Assembly: GCF_027019125.1 (NCBI RefSeq)
Contig: NZ_JALUXE010000033.1
Location: 52,962-116,961, forward strand
Direction of reading: 5' to 3'
Source: Roseovarius sp.
GTDB lineage: Bacteria > Pseudomonadota > Alphaproteobacteria > Rhodobacterales > Rhodobacteraceae
DNA: 64,000 nucleotides
Within the stretch, counting starts at the first letter, position 1, and every line of letters starts with the position of its first letter. A program made the translations under genes and the position numbers. The notes under the pieces are model-generated. The model made no database searches, was not told the origin of the DNA, and saw nothing but the letters and a program-made list of their open reading frames with translations. Below, piece after piece: positions 26,811-36,495 of this stretch.

Positions 26811-26822
26811 GGTATACCGAAC

Positions 26823-27611
26823 ATGACCGATCCCCAATCCCAAGGCGTCCAGTCTGTCGCCCGCGCCCTGCGCCTGCTGCACCTGCTCAGCCAGCAGGAC
26901 GAAGGCGCGCGCGTGTCAGACCTCGCGCGGCTGGCCGGTCTTGCGGTCTCGACCACGCATCGCCTGCTGACCACGCTCGAATTGCAGCATTTCGCCCAGT
27001 TCGATTCGGAACGCGCGCTCTGGCATGTGGGGCGCGGCGCGTTTTCGGTGGGCACCGCCTTTGCCCGGCGGCATAATTTCGTGACCCCGGCGCTGCCGCT
27101 CCTGCGCCACCTGCGCGACATCACGCGCGAAACCGCCAATCTCGGGATCCTCGATCAGGACGAGCTTGTGACGCTGTCACAGGTCGAAAGCCGCGAGATC
27201 ATGCGCGCCATATCGCCGCCCGGCGGGCGCGTGCCCGCCTTTTGCTCTGGCATGGGCAAGGCGATTCTCGCCACCTGGCCCGATGCCGATATCGCGGAAT
27301 TCGTGGCGCGCACCGGCTTTCACCCGATGACCAAGCGCTCACATCGCAGCCTCACGACCGCCATGGTTGACGTCAAACGCATCCGAGCCCAGGGTTACGC
27401 GCTCGATGACGAGGAACACGTGACCGGCCTGCGCTGCCTTGCCGCCGTGGTCTGGTCGCCGCAGGCCGAGGCGGTCTGCGCCATCTCGGTCTCGGGTCTG
27501 GCCGCCCGCCTGCCCGATTCCCGGCTCGAGACCGTCGGACGGCAAGTGGCCGAGGCGGCTGCGGACCTGACCCAGCGCATCGGCGGGCAGAAACCGGACG
27601 GCGCTTATTAG
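26823..27611 (+). CDS. IclR family transcriptional regulator
   Basis: A 262-residue IclR-type regulator. The winged helix-turn-helix (residues ~10-65: [40 protein letters not shown]) is followed by the IclR ligand domain with [17 protein letters not shown] and the conserved [16 protein letters not shown]. The start at MTDPQSQG places the operator palindrome outside the gene, unlike the longer track frame. It is divergent from glcB, so glyoxylate or a related acid is the likely effector. It overlaps the convergent xseA by 4 bp. Confidence 0.92.
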   Translation: MTDPQSQGVQSVARALRLLHLLSQQDEGARVSDLARLAGLAVSTTHRLLTTLELQHFAQFDSERALWHVGRGAFSVGTAFARRHNFVTPALPLLRHLRDITRETANLGILDQDELVTLSQVESREIMRAISPPGGRVPAFCSGMGKAILATWPDADIAEFVARTGFHPMTKRSHRSLTTAMVDVKRIRAQGYALDDEEHVTGLRCLAAVVWSPQAEAVCAISVSGLAARLPDSRLETVGRQVAEAAADLTQRIGGQKPDGAY

Positions 27612-29095
27612 AACAGGCTGCCTTGCCCTTCGGGCGGCGTCTTGGGCTTGGATTTCGGCACCGGGGTCGCGCCCCCCGACAACTCGAGCATCCCATCGGC
27701 AAATTCGATCGCCAGCGCTCCGGCCCCCGCGGCGGCCGCCCGCGTGGTCACAACCGCCCCATCGCCACGCACCACCGCATAGCCGCGCTTGAGCGTGGCC
27801 TTGTATCCCAGGGTCTCGCGCAGTCGCTCCAATGCAGCCAGCCGATCTTCCCAGCCCTGCTTCTGTCGCCTGGCCGCATCCGAAAACCGCAGCGTCACCC
27901 GGTCCAAATCGCGCCGCTTCTGCGCAATATCGCGGTTGAGCGCGTGCACATTGAGCCGCGCCGCCGTCGCCTGCAACCGCCGCCGATCCCCCTCGACCGC
28001 GCGCCGCAAGAGCGCGGGCCGCAGCGCCCCCGCCGTTTCCGACAGATGCACCCGCCGCACCTGCACCGAACGGATGAGCGCCGCAGGCAGGCGCTCGCCC
28101 AGCGCATCCAGCCGTTGACGCGGCCCATCGAGCAGCACCTCGGCCCGTGGCAAGGCCCGCGCCAGATCGCGCAGCCGCTGCCCACGCAGGCGCACCCCTT
28201 GGCTTAGCGCATGGCTCAGCCGCGCGCCCTGCCCCTCGACCCACGCCAAAAGGTCCATGCGCACCGGCACCGCCAGTTCCGCCGCCGCCGTCGGTGTCGG
28301 CGCCCGCTTGTCCGAGGCGAAATCAATCAGCGTCGTGTCGGTCTCATGGCCCACGGCGGAAATCAGCGGAATCGCACTCTCCGCCGCCGCACGCACCACG
28401 ATTTCCTCGTTGAACCCCCACAGGTCCTCAACCGATCCGCCCCCGCGCGCCACGATGATCAGATCGGGGCGCGGCAGCGCGCCACCGGGCGTCATCGCAT
28501 TGAATCCCCGGATCGCCCGCGCCACCTCGGGCGCACATCTGTCCCCCTGCACGGCGACAGGCCAGATCAGCACCTTGCGCGGAAACCGATCCCTGAGCCG
28601 GTGCAGAATATCCCGGATCACCGCACCCGAGGGCGAGGTCACAACCCCGATGATCTCGGGCAGATAGGGCAGCGCCTGCTTGCGCTCCGGCGCAAAGAGC
28701 CCCTCCGCCGCCAGCGCCGCCTTGCGCTTTTCCAGCATCGCCATCAGCGCGCCCATGCCCGCTGGCTTCATATCCTCGATGATGATCTGATAGCGCGACT
28801 GGCCGGGGAACGTGGTCAGGCGGCCCATGGCCACCACCTCCATCCCCTCTTCGGGCTGCACCGCAAGGCGCGCCGCAACCCCTTTCCAGATGATCCCCGC
28901 CAGCACGGCACTATCATCCTTTAGATCCAGATAGATATGCCCCGACCGTGGCCGCGAGATACGCCCCAATTCGCCGCGCACCCGCACATGCGAAAACTCG
29001 CCTTCGATCATCCGCTTGATCACACCAGACAGATCCGAGACCGAAAATTCCGGGGCATTGCCGCCCTCTTGGGGATCGTCGATCAGATCGGACAT
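27608..29095 (-). CDS. xseA: Exodeoxyribonuclease VII large subunit
   Basis: XseA is the catalytic subunit of the single-strand-specific ExoVII. From [12 protein letters not shown] it has 495 residues: an N-terminal OB-fold ([25 protein letters not shown]), the catalytic core with [24 protein letters not shown] and [16 protein letters not shown], then a long coiled-coil-like C-terminal half rich in R and L. It is divergent from purD across 79 bp, a neighbour pair common in roseobacters. The track frame extends 143 codons too far upstream. Confidence 0.95.
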   Translation of the reverse strand: MSDLIDDPQEGGNAPEFSVSDLSGVIKRMIEGEFSHVRVRGELGRISRPRSGHIYLDLKDDSAVLAGIIWKGVAARLAVQPEEGMEVVAMGRLTTFPGQSRYQIIIEDMKPAGMGALMAMLEKRKAALAAEGLFAPERKQALPYLPEIIGVVTSPSGAVIRDILHRLRDRFPRKVLIWPVAVQGDRCAPEVARAIRGFNAMTPGGALPRPDLIIVARGGGSVEDLWGFNEEIVVRAAAESAIPLISAVGHETDTTLIDFASDKRAPTPTAAAELAVPVRMDLLAWVEGQGARLSHALSQGVRLRGQRLRDLARALPRAEVLLDGPRQRLDALGERLPAALIRSVQVRRVHLSETAGALRPALLRRAVEGDRRRLQATAARLNVHALNRDIAQKRRDLDRVTLRFSDAARRQKQGWEDRLAALERLRETLGYKATLKRGYAVVRGDGAVVTTRAAAAGAGALAIEFADGMLELSGGATPVPKSKPKTPPEGQGSLF

Positions 29096-29174
29096 GCGCG
29101 CGCCTCCTGCCTTGTGTCTGGCTGCCCGCCACCTTAGAACGCGGACCAACCGAGGCCAAGCAGGAGTTGCCGCC

Positions 29175-30440
29175 ATGAACATTCTAATCCTTGGATCGGG
29201 CGGGCGGGAACATGCGCTTGCCTGGGCGGTGCTGCAAAACCCCAAATGCGATCGGTTGATCGTGGCCCCCGGCAATGCGGGCATCGCGGAAATCGCCGAA
29301 TGTGCGGCGCTCGACATTCTCGACGGCGGGGTCATCGCCGGCTTTTGCGAGGCCGAGGCGATTGATTTCGTCATCATCGGCCCCGAGGCGCCCTTGGCCG
29401 CCGGTGTCGCCGACCGCCTGCGCGACGCCGGATTGCTGGTCTTTGGCCCCTCCGCCGCCGCCGCACGGCTTGAGGCCTCGAAGAGCTTTACCAAATCCAT
29501 CTGCGACGCCGCAGGCGCCCCCACCGCCGCCTACGCCCATTTCACCGATCTCGCCGCCGCCCGCAGCTATGTCGAAACCCAAGGCGCCCCCATCGTGGTC
29601 AAGGCCGACGGTCTGGCCGCGGGCAAGGGCGTGATCGTCGCCATGACCCTGCCCGAGGCCTTGGCCGCCCTTGACGACATGTTCGGCGGCGAATTCGGAA
29701 GCGCCGGGGCCGAAGTGGTGATCGAGGAATTCATGGACGGCGAAGAGGCCAGCTTTTTCGTCCTTTGCGACGGCGAGACCGCCCTTCCCATCGGCACCGC
29801 CCAGGACCACAAACGCGTGGGCGAAGGCGACACCGGCCCCAATACCGGCGGCATGGGGGCCTATTCCCCCGCCCCCGTGATGACCGATGCCGTCACCCGA
29901 CAGGCGCTCGATCAGATCGTCCGCCCCACCTTGGCCGAAATGGCACGGCGCGGCACGCCCTACCAAGGCGTGCTCTTTGTCGGGCTGATGATCAAGGACG
30001 GCGCACCGCGCCTTGTCGAATACAACTGCCGCTTTGGCGATCCCGAATGTCAGGTGCTGATGATGCGCCTCGGCGCGCAGGCGCTCGACCTGATGCTTGC
30101 CACCGCCGAGGGGCGGCTTGCCGATCTCTCTGTCAACTGGGCCGAGGATCACGCCCTCACGGTGGTTCTGGCCGCACAGGGCTATCCCGGCGATTACGAA
30201 AAAGGCAGCGTCATCAAGGGGCTGGACACTTGCCCCGAGGACAGCTTTCACATGGTCTTTCACGCCGGCACCACACGCGCCCAAGGGCAGATCACCGCGA
30301 CAGGCGGCCGCGTTCTGGCCGCCACAGCCCGTGGCACCACCCTGCAAGAGGCGGCCGACCGCGCCTATGCCATGGTGGATCGCATCGACTGGCCCCAGGG
30401 CTTTTGTCGCCGCGACATCGGCTGGCGCGCGCTGAAATGA
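29175..30440 (+). CDS. purD: Phosphoribosylamine-glycine ligase
   Basis: PurD ligates glycine to phosphoribosylamine in purine synthesis. The 421-residue ATP-grasp protein starts [67 protein letters not shown] and [12 protein letters not shown] are all diagnostic. Its stop overlaps the start of the following GNAT gene by 4 bp. Confidence 0.97.
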   Translation: MNILILGSGGREHALAWAVLQNPKCDRLIVAPGNAGIAEIAECAALDILDGGVIAGFCEAEAIDFVIIGPEAPLAAGVADRLRDAGLLVFGPSAAAARLEASKSFTKSICDAAGAPTAAYAHFTDLAAARSYVETQGAPIVVKADGLAAGKGVIVAMTLPEALAALDDMFGGEFGSAGAEVVIEEFMDGEEASFFVLCDGETALPIGTAQDHKRVGEGDTGPNTGGMGAYSPAPVMTDAVTRQALDQIVRPTLAEMARRGTPYQGVLFVGLMIKDGAPRLVEYNCRFGDPECQVLMMRLGAQALDLMLATAEGRLADLSVNWAEDHALTVVLAAQGYPGDYEKGSVIKGLDTCPEDSFHMVFHAGTTRAQGQITATGGRVLAATARGTTLQEAADRAYAMVDRIDWPQGFCRRDIGWRALK

Positions 30441-30913
30441 CCCTCGACACGGCCCCGGTCCGGGTGCAACCCGGCGGCGGGCAGGCCGACGCGATCCTCG
30501 ATCTCATCCGCCGCAGCTTTGCGCAGATGGAGGGCCGGATCGACCCGCCCTCCTCCATGCACCGTCTGACCGTGGAAACCGTCGACCAGCACTGCCGCGA
30601 TGGCGAGGTCTGGACCATCGGCACGCCGCCCGTGGCCTGCGTTTTCCTGACGCCGAAATCCGGGTGTCTCTACCTGGGCAAACTCGCAGTCGATGCCGCA
30701 TGGCGTGGGCAAGGGATGGCCGCGCGGCTGGTAGACCTTGCCATGGACCGCGCCCGCGCCCGTGGCCTCGACGCGGTGGAATTGCAGGTTCGTGTGGAAT
30801 TGACGGAAAACCACCAGGCCTTTGCCAGGATGGGCTTTGTCAAAACCGGCGAAACCGCCCATCCCGGATATGACCGCCCCACCTCGATCACCATGCAGCG
30901 CGTCCTGCCCTGA
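30437..30913 (+). CDS. GNAT family N-acetyltransferase
   Basis: A 158-residue GNAT protein. The acetyl-CoA-binding motif A reads LGKLAVDAAWRGQGMAARLVDLAM (R-G-Q-G-M-A) and motif B follows at ELTENHQAFARMGFVKTGE. The substrate is unknown. The ATGA overlap with purD indicates co-translation. It converges on the FG-GAP gene with only 7 bp between. Confidence 0.9.
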   Translation: MTLDTAPVRVQPGGGQADAILDLIRRSFAQMEGRIDPPSSMHRLTVETVDQHCRDGEVWTIGTPPVACVFLTPKSGCLYLGKLAVDAAWRGQGMAARLVDLAMDRARARGLDAVELQVRVELTENHQAFARMGFVKTGETAHPGYDRPTSITMQRVLP

Positions 30914-30920
30914 ACCGGCG

Positions 30921-31667
30921 TCAACCGCAGGTCAGCGCCTGTGCGAACCCCTCCGGGTTGGTCGTGATCCCCAAGGGCCGCGCCGTCAGGTCAGCGCCGT
31001 CAAACGCCACCGCCAATACTTCGCGGAATCCGGCATCCGCGACGATGATCTCGGCCCCCTCCCCACAGTCACGCAACCCGCCCCAGATCACCTCATCCCC
31101 GATCCGGTGATTGGTGACACCCGTGAGGCTGGCAATTTGCGTCAATCCCCCCGGCGCCCAGCTCCAGACGCGCAGGGTCTTGCCCAGATGTGGCGTCTCG
31201 ACATAGGCGATATCGGTGATCCCGTCGCCATTCAGATCAGCAATCGCGGCGGGTGCGAGCCAGCGAAACCGTGTGCCGATATGCGGGGTGGCCGCGGATT
31301 TCACCAACTGCCCGCGCCGCAGAGTGTAAATCGCGAGTTGCGCACCTTGCGTGGGGCTCGATTCCACCACCACGACATCGGTCTGACCATCGCCATCGGC
31401 ATCCACAAGACGCGGGGCCATATCCTCGAACACATGGCTTGGCTCCGGCCCTTGCCGCAGGTCGTGCCGGATTTCCGCGCCAGAGGCATCGCGCACCGCC
31501 AGGACACGACGCTCTTGTATCTGCCCCATGATCCGGTGCGGATAGCTGTCATCGGGGGCCTCAAAGCGCGCAGCGGCGATGCTGCCACCGCCGCTCGCGA
31601 CCCAAGGTTCGGCCAGAACCGGCCCGGCAAACAGCAGCGCCCCGATAACCGCCGCCGCGCCGCGCAT
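30921..31667 (-). CDS. Exported FG-GAP/VCBS repeat protein
   Basis: A 248-residue protein with a Sec signal peptide (MRGAAAVIGALLFAGPVLAEP). It carries integrin-type calcium-binding repeats, seen as VDADGDGQTDVVVVE and ADLNGDGITDIAYVE, each with the DxDGDG loop. Such repeats form blades of a beta-propeller; the protein is short, so probably only part of a propeller is covered by recognisable repeats. Its function is unknown. The start at MRGAAA is chosen because the signal peptide begins there. It lies 1 bp after the ferredoxin gene on the same strand. Confidence 0.82.
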   Translation of the reverse strand: MRGAAAVIGALLFAGPVLAEPWVASGGGSIAAARFEAPDDSYPHRIMGQIQERRVLAVRDASGAEIRHDLRQGPEPSHVFEDMAPRLVDADGDGQTDVVVVESSPTQGAQLAIYTLRRGQLVKSAATPHIGTRFRWLAPAAIADLNGDGITDIAYVETPHLGKTLRVWSWAPGGLTQIASLTGVTNHRIGDEVIWGGLRDCGEGAEIIVADAGFREVLAVAFDGADLTARPLGITTNPEGFAQALTCG

Positions 31668-31668
31668 C

Positions 31669-32016
<348 letters not shown>

Positions 32017-32090
32017 CTATCGCCCATCTACCTAATCGCGCCACTGCCCCGAGACCAGCCCAATTTGCGCCAGCCCGGCAAAAGATTCCC

Positions 32091-33125
32091 TCACGTCTTG
32101 CGCCGGCGCGCGCCCAGCCAGCGCCGGACCCGCACGCCATCGGGTCTGGGCTCGGGCAGGGCTGCCCGCATCTCCTGCACCACATGCGTCGACAGGATCG
32201 CCACCGCCCGCTCGGCCAGCGGCACCCAATCCTCCGCCTCCGCCTTCGGTGCCTCGAACGGATCCCGCCCCCCTAGAAAATCCCGCGCCAGCGCCGCATT
32301 CGAGGCGGCACAGCGCGCCAGCAGATCGCGCCGCGCCTCGGGGCTCAGGATCTCTTGTGCGGCACCGGCTTGCGCCCGGTCTGACGCCCGCGCCATGAAC
32401 CGCGCCAAGAGCGGCGCAACATCCGGTGCCCGCATCCCCTGCGCCATCAGCGCCGCCTTGATGTGCCGCGCCGCCTCGATCACCGCCGCGGGCGGGCTGA
32501 CATTCTGCTGCGCGATGCCGAGCGGCCCATCTGGCAGGGCCACGCCGATCACGTCCAGCAAACGGCGCACGGCAAAATCCTGCGGCTGCGATGGGTTGAG
32601 CGGCACAATGCGCATCGCCGCGCGCCCCACCTGCGCCTCCCATGCCGACAAGAGCCGGTGATAATCCAGCGTCCCCCGCGACCACCGCCGCTCCAGCAGA
32701 TCCTCAAAACTGCCGACCCAATCGCTGCGGCCCTTCACATGCTGCTTGAAATCGCTCTCGATCCACAGGTCCTGCCGCTTGAGATAGACCACCACCCGTG
32801 GCTCATAGCCCATGCGCTCCACCGCATCGCGCAGCGGCATGAACTTTTTTTCGCGCCACAGGTCGAACAGGACCTCGCTGCTCAACACCACATCGCGCCC
32901 CGAGCGCAGAAAATAGCCCAGATGCGCCTCCATCCGCGCGGCATCCTGCGCCATGCAGATGGCGGCCAGTTGCGCCGCATTGCCCTGATTGCGCGTGCGA
33001 TCCTCGGGATGACGCTCGTATATCTGCCCTTGGGTCGCCAGCCAGTCTGCCCGCGCCTCCAGAAAGCTCTGGATCGTCGTCGTCGCGCATTTCGGCATGC
33101 CGATATGAAAGGTTGCTACGGGCAT
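32091..33125 (-). CDS. Sulfotransferase-like protein, paralogue A
   Basis: A 344-residue protein. FHIGMPKCATTTIQSFLEA at the N-terminus resembles the 5'-phosphosulfate-binding (PSB) loop of sulfotransferases, which bind the cofactor PAPS; the acceptor is unknown. The central VVVYLKRQDLWIESDFKQHVKG fits the 3'-phosphate-binding region (R...S). It is a tandem paralogue of the next gene upstream: their N-termini, the RQDLWIESD block and the C-terminal NAALARDFL/NAALSRDFL match. The start at MPVATFHIG aligns with the paralogue's. The C-terminus is very basic (RRWLGARRRKT). Confidence 0.75.
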   Translation of the reverse strand: MPVATFHIGMPKCATTTIQSFLEARADWLATQGQIYERHPEDRTRNQGNAAQLAAICMAQDAARMEAHLGYFLRSGRDVVLSSEVLFDLWREKKFMPLRDAVERMGYEPRVVVYLKRQDLWIESDFKQHVKGRSDWVGSFEDLLERRWSRGTLDYHRLLSAWEAQVGRAAMRIVPLNPSQPQDFAVRRLLDVIGVALPDGPLGIAQQNVSPPAAVIEAARHIKAALMAQGMRAPDVAPLLARFMARASDRAQAGAAQEILSPEARRDLLARCAASNAALARDFLGGRDPFEAPKAEAEDWVPLAERAVAILSTHVVQEMRAALPEPRPDGVRVRRWLGARRRKT

Positions 33126-33264
33126 CACCGCGCCTGTGGTCTGAACGGGACGGGCCATGCCGGTCGCATCACCCAATGGCCGCGAGTCTATAACACGTCG
33201 AGATCACAGCGATAGAGGGGCAGCGCATGATACCCCAATCCGGCACGCCAAGAGGCGGACCATA

Positions 33265-34311
33265 TCAGCGGTGGAGCAGGGTCTTTATCCGCTCCAGGAA
33301 TGACACCTCCCGCTCTGGCTCGATCTCCGCCTCTTTGTCTTGGCCTTGCAGCAAGGACCTTGCAATCACCCCGGCAAGCACCATCGGCACCCGCGCCTCT
33401 GGTGAAACCCAGTCCGCCTCCGCCTCGGGCTCCGGATCGTCAAAGGCGGGTTTGCCCTTGAGAAAATCCCGTGACAGCGCTGCGTTCGAGCTTGCATACG
33501 CCGTCAAAAGCTCCCGCCGGGCCACCGGGCTGAGCAGGCTTTCGCCCTTGATGCGCGGGCTGACGCCATCGGCCACCTTCAGAAATGCGCGGATCACCTG
33601 TTGAACCTCACCCGGCGAAATTCCCGACGCGATCAGGCGGCGCTTGACCTCGCGCGCAGCCTCGGCCGCGCTGGCCGAGGGGCTCTTGTTTCGTCGCTTC
33701 CCTCCCGATACGTCCACCGGACGGCGCAGCCCCAACAGGCCGAGAAAACTGTCGATGGCGTAATCCTCATCCTGCGACGGGTTCAGAGCCACCACGCGCA
33801 TCCGCGCATGCCCAACCTGCTTGGCCCAACTTGTCAGGAGGAAATGATAGTCAAGCGTATGCTTGGAACGGCGCAGCGCAAGCAGGTCGGCAAATGTCCC
33901 GTCCCAGAGGTTGGCGTCCTTTACATGCTGTCTGTAATCGCTCTCGATCCACAAATCCTGGCGTTTGAGATAAACGATCACCCGCAGATCAAAGCCCCGG
34001 CGCAGCACCTCTTGCTGGATCGTCTCAAAGCCGTTTCCGCGCCCCAGAGCGAACAGCATTTCACTGCTCAGAACGACATCGCCGTCACAGTTCAGGAAAA
34101 AGTCGAGATGGTCGAGCAGCTGTGCAGGGGTGCCGGTCATCGCATAGTCGGCCAACTGCGCAGCGTTTCCCTGCCTCTCGGTGGGATCATCCGGGTGCTT
34201 CTTGTAGGAAAACCCACGCTCTTCCAGCCAGGTCCCCTGCTTTGTCAGAAAATCCTGGATCGTCGTGGTGGCGCATTTCGGCATGCCAACGTGAAACAGA
34301 ACCGTCTTCAT
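33265..34311 (-). CDS. Sulfotransferase-like protein, paralogue B
   Basis: A 348-residue tandem paralogue of the gene at 32091-33125. The PSB-like loop is FHVGMPKCATTTIQDFL, and YLKRQDLWIESDYRQHVKDAN repeats the second conserved block. The two genes lie head-to-tail, 139 bp apart, and presumably arose by duplication. Sulfotransferase-like genes of this kind are often linked to surface polysaccharides, but no polysaccharide genes are nearby. The start at MKTVLFHVG was chosen by alignment to paralogue A. Confidence 0.75.
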   Translation of the reverse strand: MKTVLFHVGMPKCATTTIQDFLTKQGTWLEERGFSYKKHPDDPTERQGNAAQLADYAMTGTPAQLLDHLDFFLNCDGDVVLSSEMLFALGRGNGFETIQQEVLRRGFDLRVIVYLKRQDLWIESDYRQHVKDANLWDGTFADLLALRRSKHTLDYHFLLTSWAKQVGHARMRVVALNPSQDEDYAIDSFLGLLGLRRPVDVSGGKRRNKSPSASAAEAAREVKRRLIASGISPGEVQQVIRAFLKVADGVSPRIKGESLLSPVARRELLTAYASSNAALSRDFLKGKPAFDDPEPEAEADWVSPEARVPMVLAGVIARSLLQGQDKEAEIEPEREVSFLERIKTLLHR

Positions 34312-34577
34312 ACGCACCCCAGATCCTGCATCGCGCCTCAATCCTACAACCACAGCCGCCAAGCGCAAGCAAGCGCGTGTCGCACAGACACCGCGCTATG
34401 GACCCTGCCCGCGCGCCAAATGTGGCACGCAAAGCGGAACGCCCCTCAAGGCTTTGGTACAATTCGAGAATAATCCGAACGGAGAGCCGCGCTTTTGCCA
34501 TGGTCCTGACGCCAACGCGCCCCTGCCGGGCGCTGGAATGACCGCCGGAACACAACATTTGAACCGGAGTCCCGACC

Positions 34578-34862
34578 ATGAAACCCATCCTCACGCTCGT
34601 CACCGCGCTCACCCTTGGCCTCACCGGTGCGGCTCAGGCCGATGTCTCCAAGAAAATCGGCCGTGCCAGCCAGATCAAGGTCGGCAAAAGCAGCGTCACA
34701 CCCCCCGCCAGCCATCAGGGCCAATGGTGGACGCATCCCTCGGGCTGCGAATATTCGCGCACCGGACGGCCCGGTGAAACGGTCTGGTATCTCATCATCA
34801 ACACCGCCCGGCCCGGATGCCCGGCCTATATTTCCGTCACCGGGCGCGGGGATGTCTACTAG
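34578..34862 (+). CDS. Small secreted protein of unknown function
   Basis: A 94-residue protein with a Sec signal peptide (MKPILTLVTALTLGLTGAAQA, cut after AQA). The mature ~73 residues contain WWTHPSGCEYSRTGRPGETVWYLIINTARPGCPAYI, with two cysteines that could form a disulfide in the periplasm. A CGGAG Shine-Dalgarno sequence precedes the ATG. I do not recognise the family. It is convergent with the TPP enzyme gene, sharing the palindromic CTAG as both stop codons. Confidence 0.72.
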   Translation: MKPILTLVTALTLGLTGAAQADVSKKIGRASQIKVGKSSVTPPASHQGQWWTHPSGCEYSRTGRPGETVWYLIINTARPGCPAYISVTGRGDVY

Positions 34863-36469
34863 GCCTGTCCCGACAGAACCGGCGTCATGTGAATCAGCGT
34901 AGGGCGGTCCGCGCGCAGCGCCGCCTGCACCGCCGCTTGCAGCGCCGCCAAACTCTGCGGGGCCTCGGCATTGGCACCGTAAGCCCGCGCAAGGGCGCCG
35001 AAATCGGGGTTATGCGCCTTGACCGCATTGGGCGCGATCTGCGCACGCACCATGCTGTCCTCGATCTCTTTCAGCTTGGTATTGTCCCAGACCAGGATCG
35101 GCAGGGCCAGCCCCTGCTCCACCGCCGTGCCCAGCTCCTGCACCGTGTACTGAAACCCGTAATCGCCCGCGATGGCGACGGTGGGCTTGCCGCGCCGCGC
35201 CATTGCCCCGCCAACCGCTGCGGGCAGCGCATAACCCAGCGTGCCAAAGCCGGTGGGATGGTGCCAATGACCGGGCCGCGCCATCGGCCAGACCTCCTTG
35301 GCGACATAGGCGAATTGCGTCATGTCCGAATAGATCATCGTATCCTCGGGCAAGGCGGCGCGCAGGGCATCGCAAATGCTGGCAATCCCCGGTCGCTCGG
35401 CATCGCTCTCGGCCCGCCAGCGTGCCCGCGCAGCCGTAATCTCCTCGGGTCGCCAGCCGCCCCGAGAGCCAAGATCCTGCGCCAGAATCCCCCGCGCCAG
35501 CGCCCCGGCATCCGCCAGGATCCGGCGATCCCCGGCCATGGCACCACCCAGAACATCCGGGTCCATGTCCACCCGGATGAGCGGCGCACGATGCCCCAAG
35601 GCAGGCCGCCACAGATCGTTCTGCGACAACTCGCTGCCCACGACCAACACCAGATCGGCCTCGGCGATCAAAGACGCGCTGTCCGGCCGCGCCAGATAGG
35701 CCCCGAAATCGAGCGGGGCCGCCGCCCCCATGATCCCGCGCCCGGCATAGGTGGTAAAGGTCGCCGCCCCCAGCCGCGTCGCAATCTCGTGCCAATCTGC
35801 GGCACTCTTCACAGCGCCACCGCCCAGAATGATCAGCGGCTTGCGCGCCGCACATAGCGCCCCGGCCACCTCCGCCGCCACCTCAGCGGCCAGCGCCGGC
35901 GCATGCTCCAAAGGCACCGCCGCAGGCGCCGCTTCGGCCATGCCCTCCAGCGCCGCAATCGGCACCTGGATATGCCGGGGCCGCCCGCGCCGCGTGGCAA
36001 ACTCGACAAGCGCGCGGTCGATCAACCGATAGGCACTGGCGGCGTCGCGCGCCTCGGCGCTCCATTCCGTGACACATGCCGCCGCCGCCCGCTGGTCGCG
36101 CATCTGGTGCAGCTGCCCCTGCTGCGCCGCTGCCTCATCCAGACAGGATGACAGCACCAGCACCGGCACACTGTCCGACCACGCCTGCCCCAGCGGCGTC
36201 AGGATATTGCACAGCCCCGGCCCGGTGATCACATAGGCCACCCCGGGCCTGCCCGTGGCCCGCGCGTAACCATCCGCCATGAATCCGGCCCCCTGCTCAT
36301 GCCGCGCCAGAACATGGGTGATGCCCGCCTCTTCGATGCCGCGATACATCTCCTGGTTATGCACGCCCGGAATGCCAAAGATCACCTCGACCCCGCGCGA
36401 TTTCAGCATATGGCTGATCTGCGCGCCCAAAGGGGCCTGCGCGCGGAACTCGTTGGATGTCTCGGCCAT
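34859..36469 (-). CDS. Thiamine-pyrophosphate-dependent decarboxylase (acetolactate synthase / AruI-like)
   Basis: A 536-residue ThDP enzyme with the standard three domains: the PYR domain with the catalytic glutamate in ARHEQGAGFMADGYAR, a central domain (PLIILGGGAVKSA), and the PP domain with the metal-binding motif GDYGFQYTVQELGTAVEQGLALPILVWDN. The sequence resembles large-subunit acetolactate synthase, but no regulatory subunit (ilvN) is present. The pattern fits the 2-oxo acid decarboxylases annotated as 5-guanidino-2-oxopentanoate decarboxylase (AruI, arginine catabolism). The substrate is uncertain; a search against AruI and IlvB would decide. Confidence 0.8.
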   Translation of the reverse strand: MAETSNEFRAQAPLGAQISHMLKSRGVEVIFGIPGVHNQEMYRGIEEAGITHVLARHEQGAGFMADGYARATGRPGVAYVITGPGLCNILTPLGQAWSDSVPVLVLSSCLDEAAAQQGQLHQMRDQRAAAACVTEWSAEARDAASAYRLIDRALVEFATRRGRPRHIQVPIAALEGMAEAAPAAVPLEHAPALAAEVAAEVAGALCAARKPLIILGGGAVKSAADWHEIATRLGAATFTTYAGRGIMGAAAPLDFGAYLARPDSASLIAEADLVLVVGSELSQNDLWRPALGHRAPLIRVDMDPDVLGGAMAGDRRILADAGALARGILAQDLGSRGGWRPEEITAARARWRAESDAERPGIASICDALRAALPEDTMIYSDMTQFAYVAKEVWPMARPGHWHHPTGFGTLGYALPAAVGGAMARRGKPTVAIAGDYGFQYTVQELGTAVEQGLALPILVWDNTKLKEIEDSMVRAQIAPNAVKAHNPDFGALARAYGANAEAPQSLAALQAAVQAALRADRPTLIHMTPVLSGQA

Positions 36470-36495
36470 GTCAGGCTCCTTTTCAGGTCAGGGTG

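Noticed and set aside
26811-26818. GGTATACC next to the IclR operator as a GntR box
   Set aside because: It lacks the outer T/A of TGGTATACCA; an 8-bp palindrome can occur by chance.
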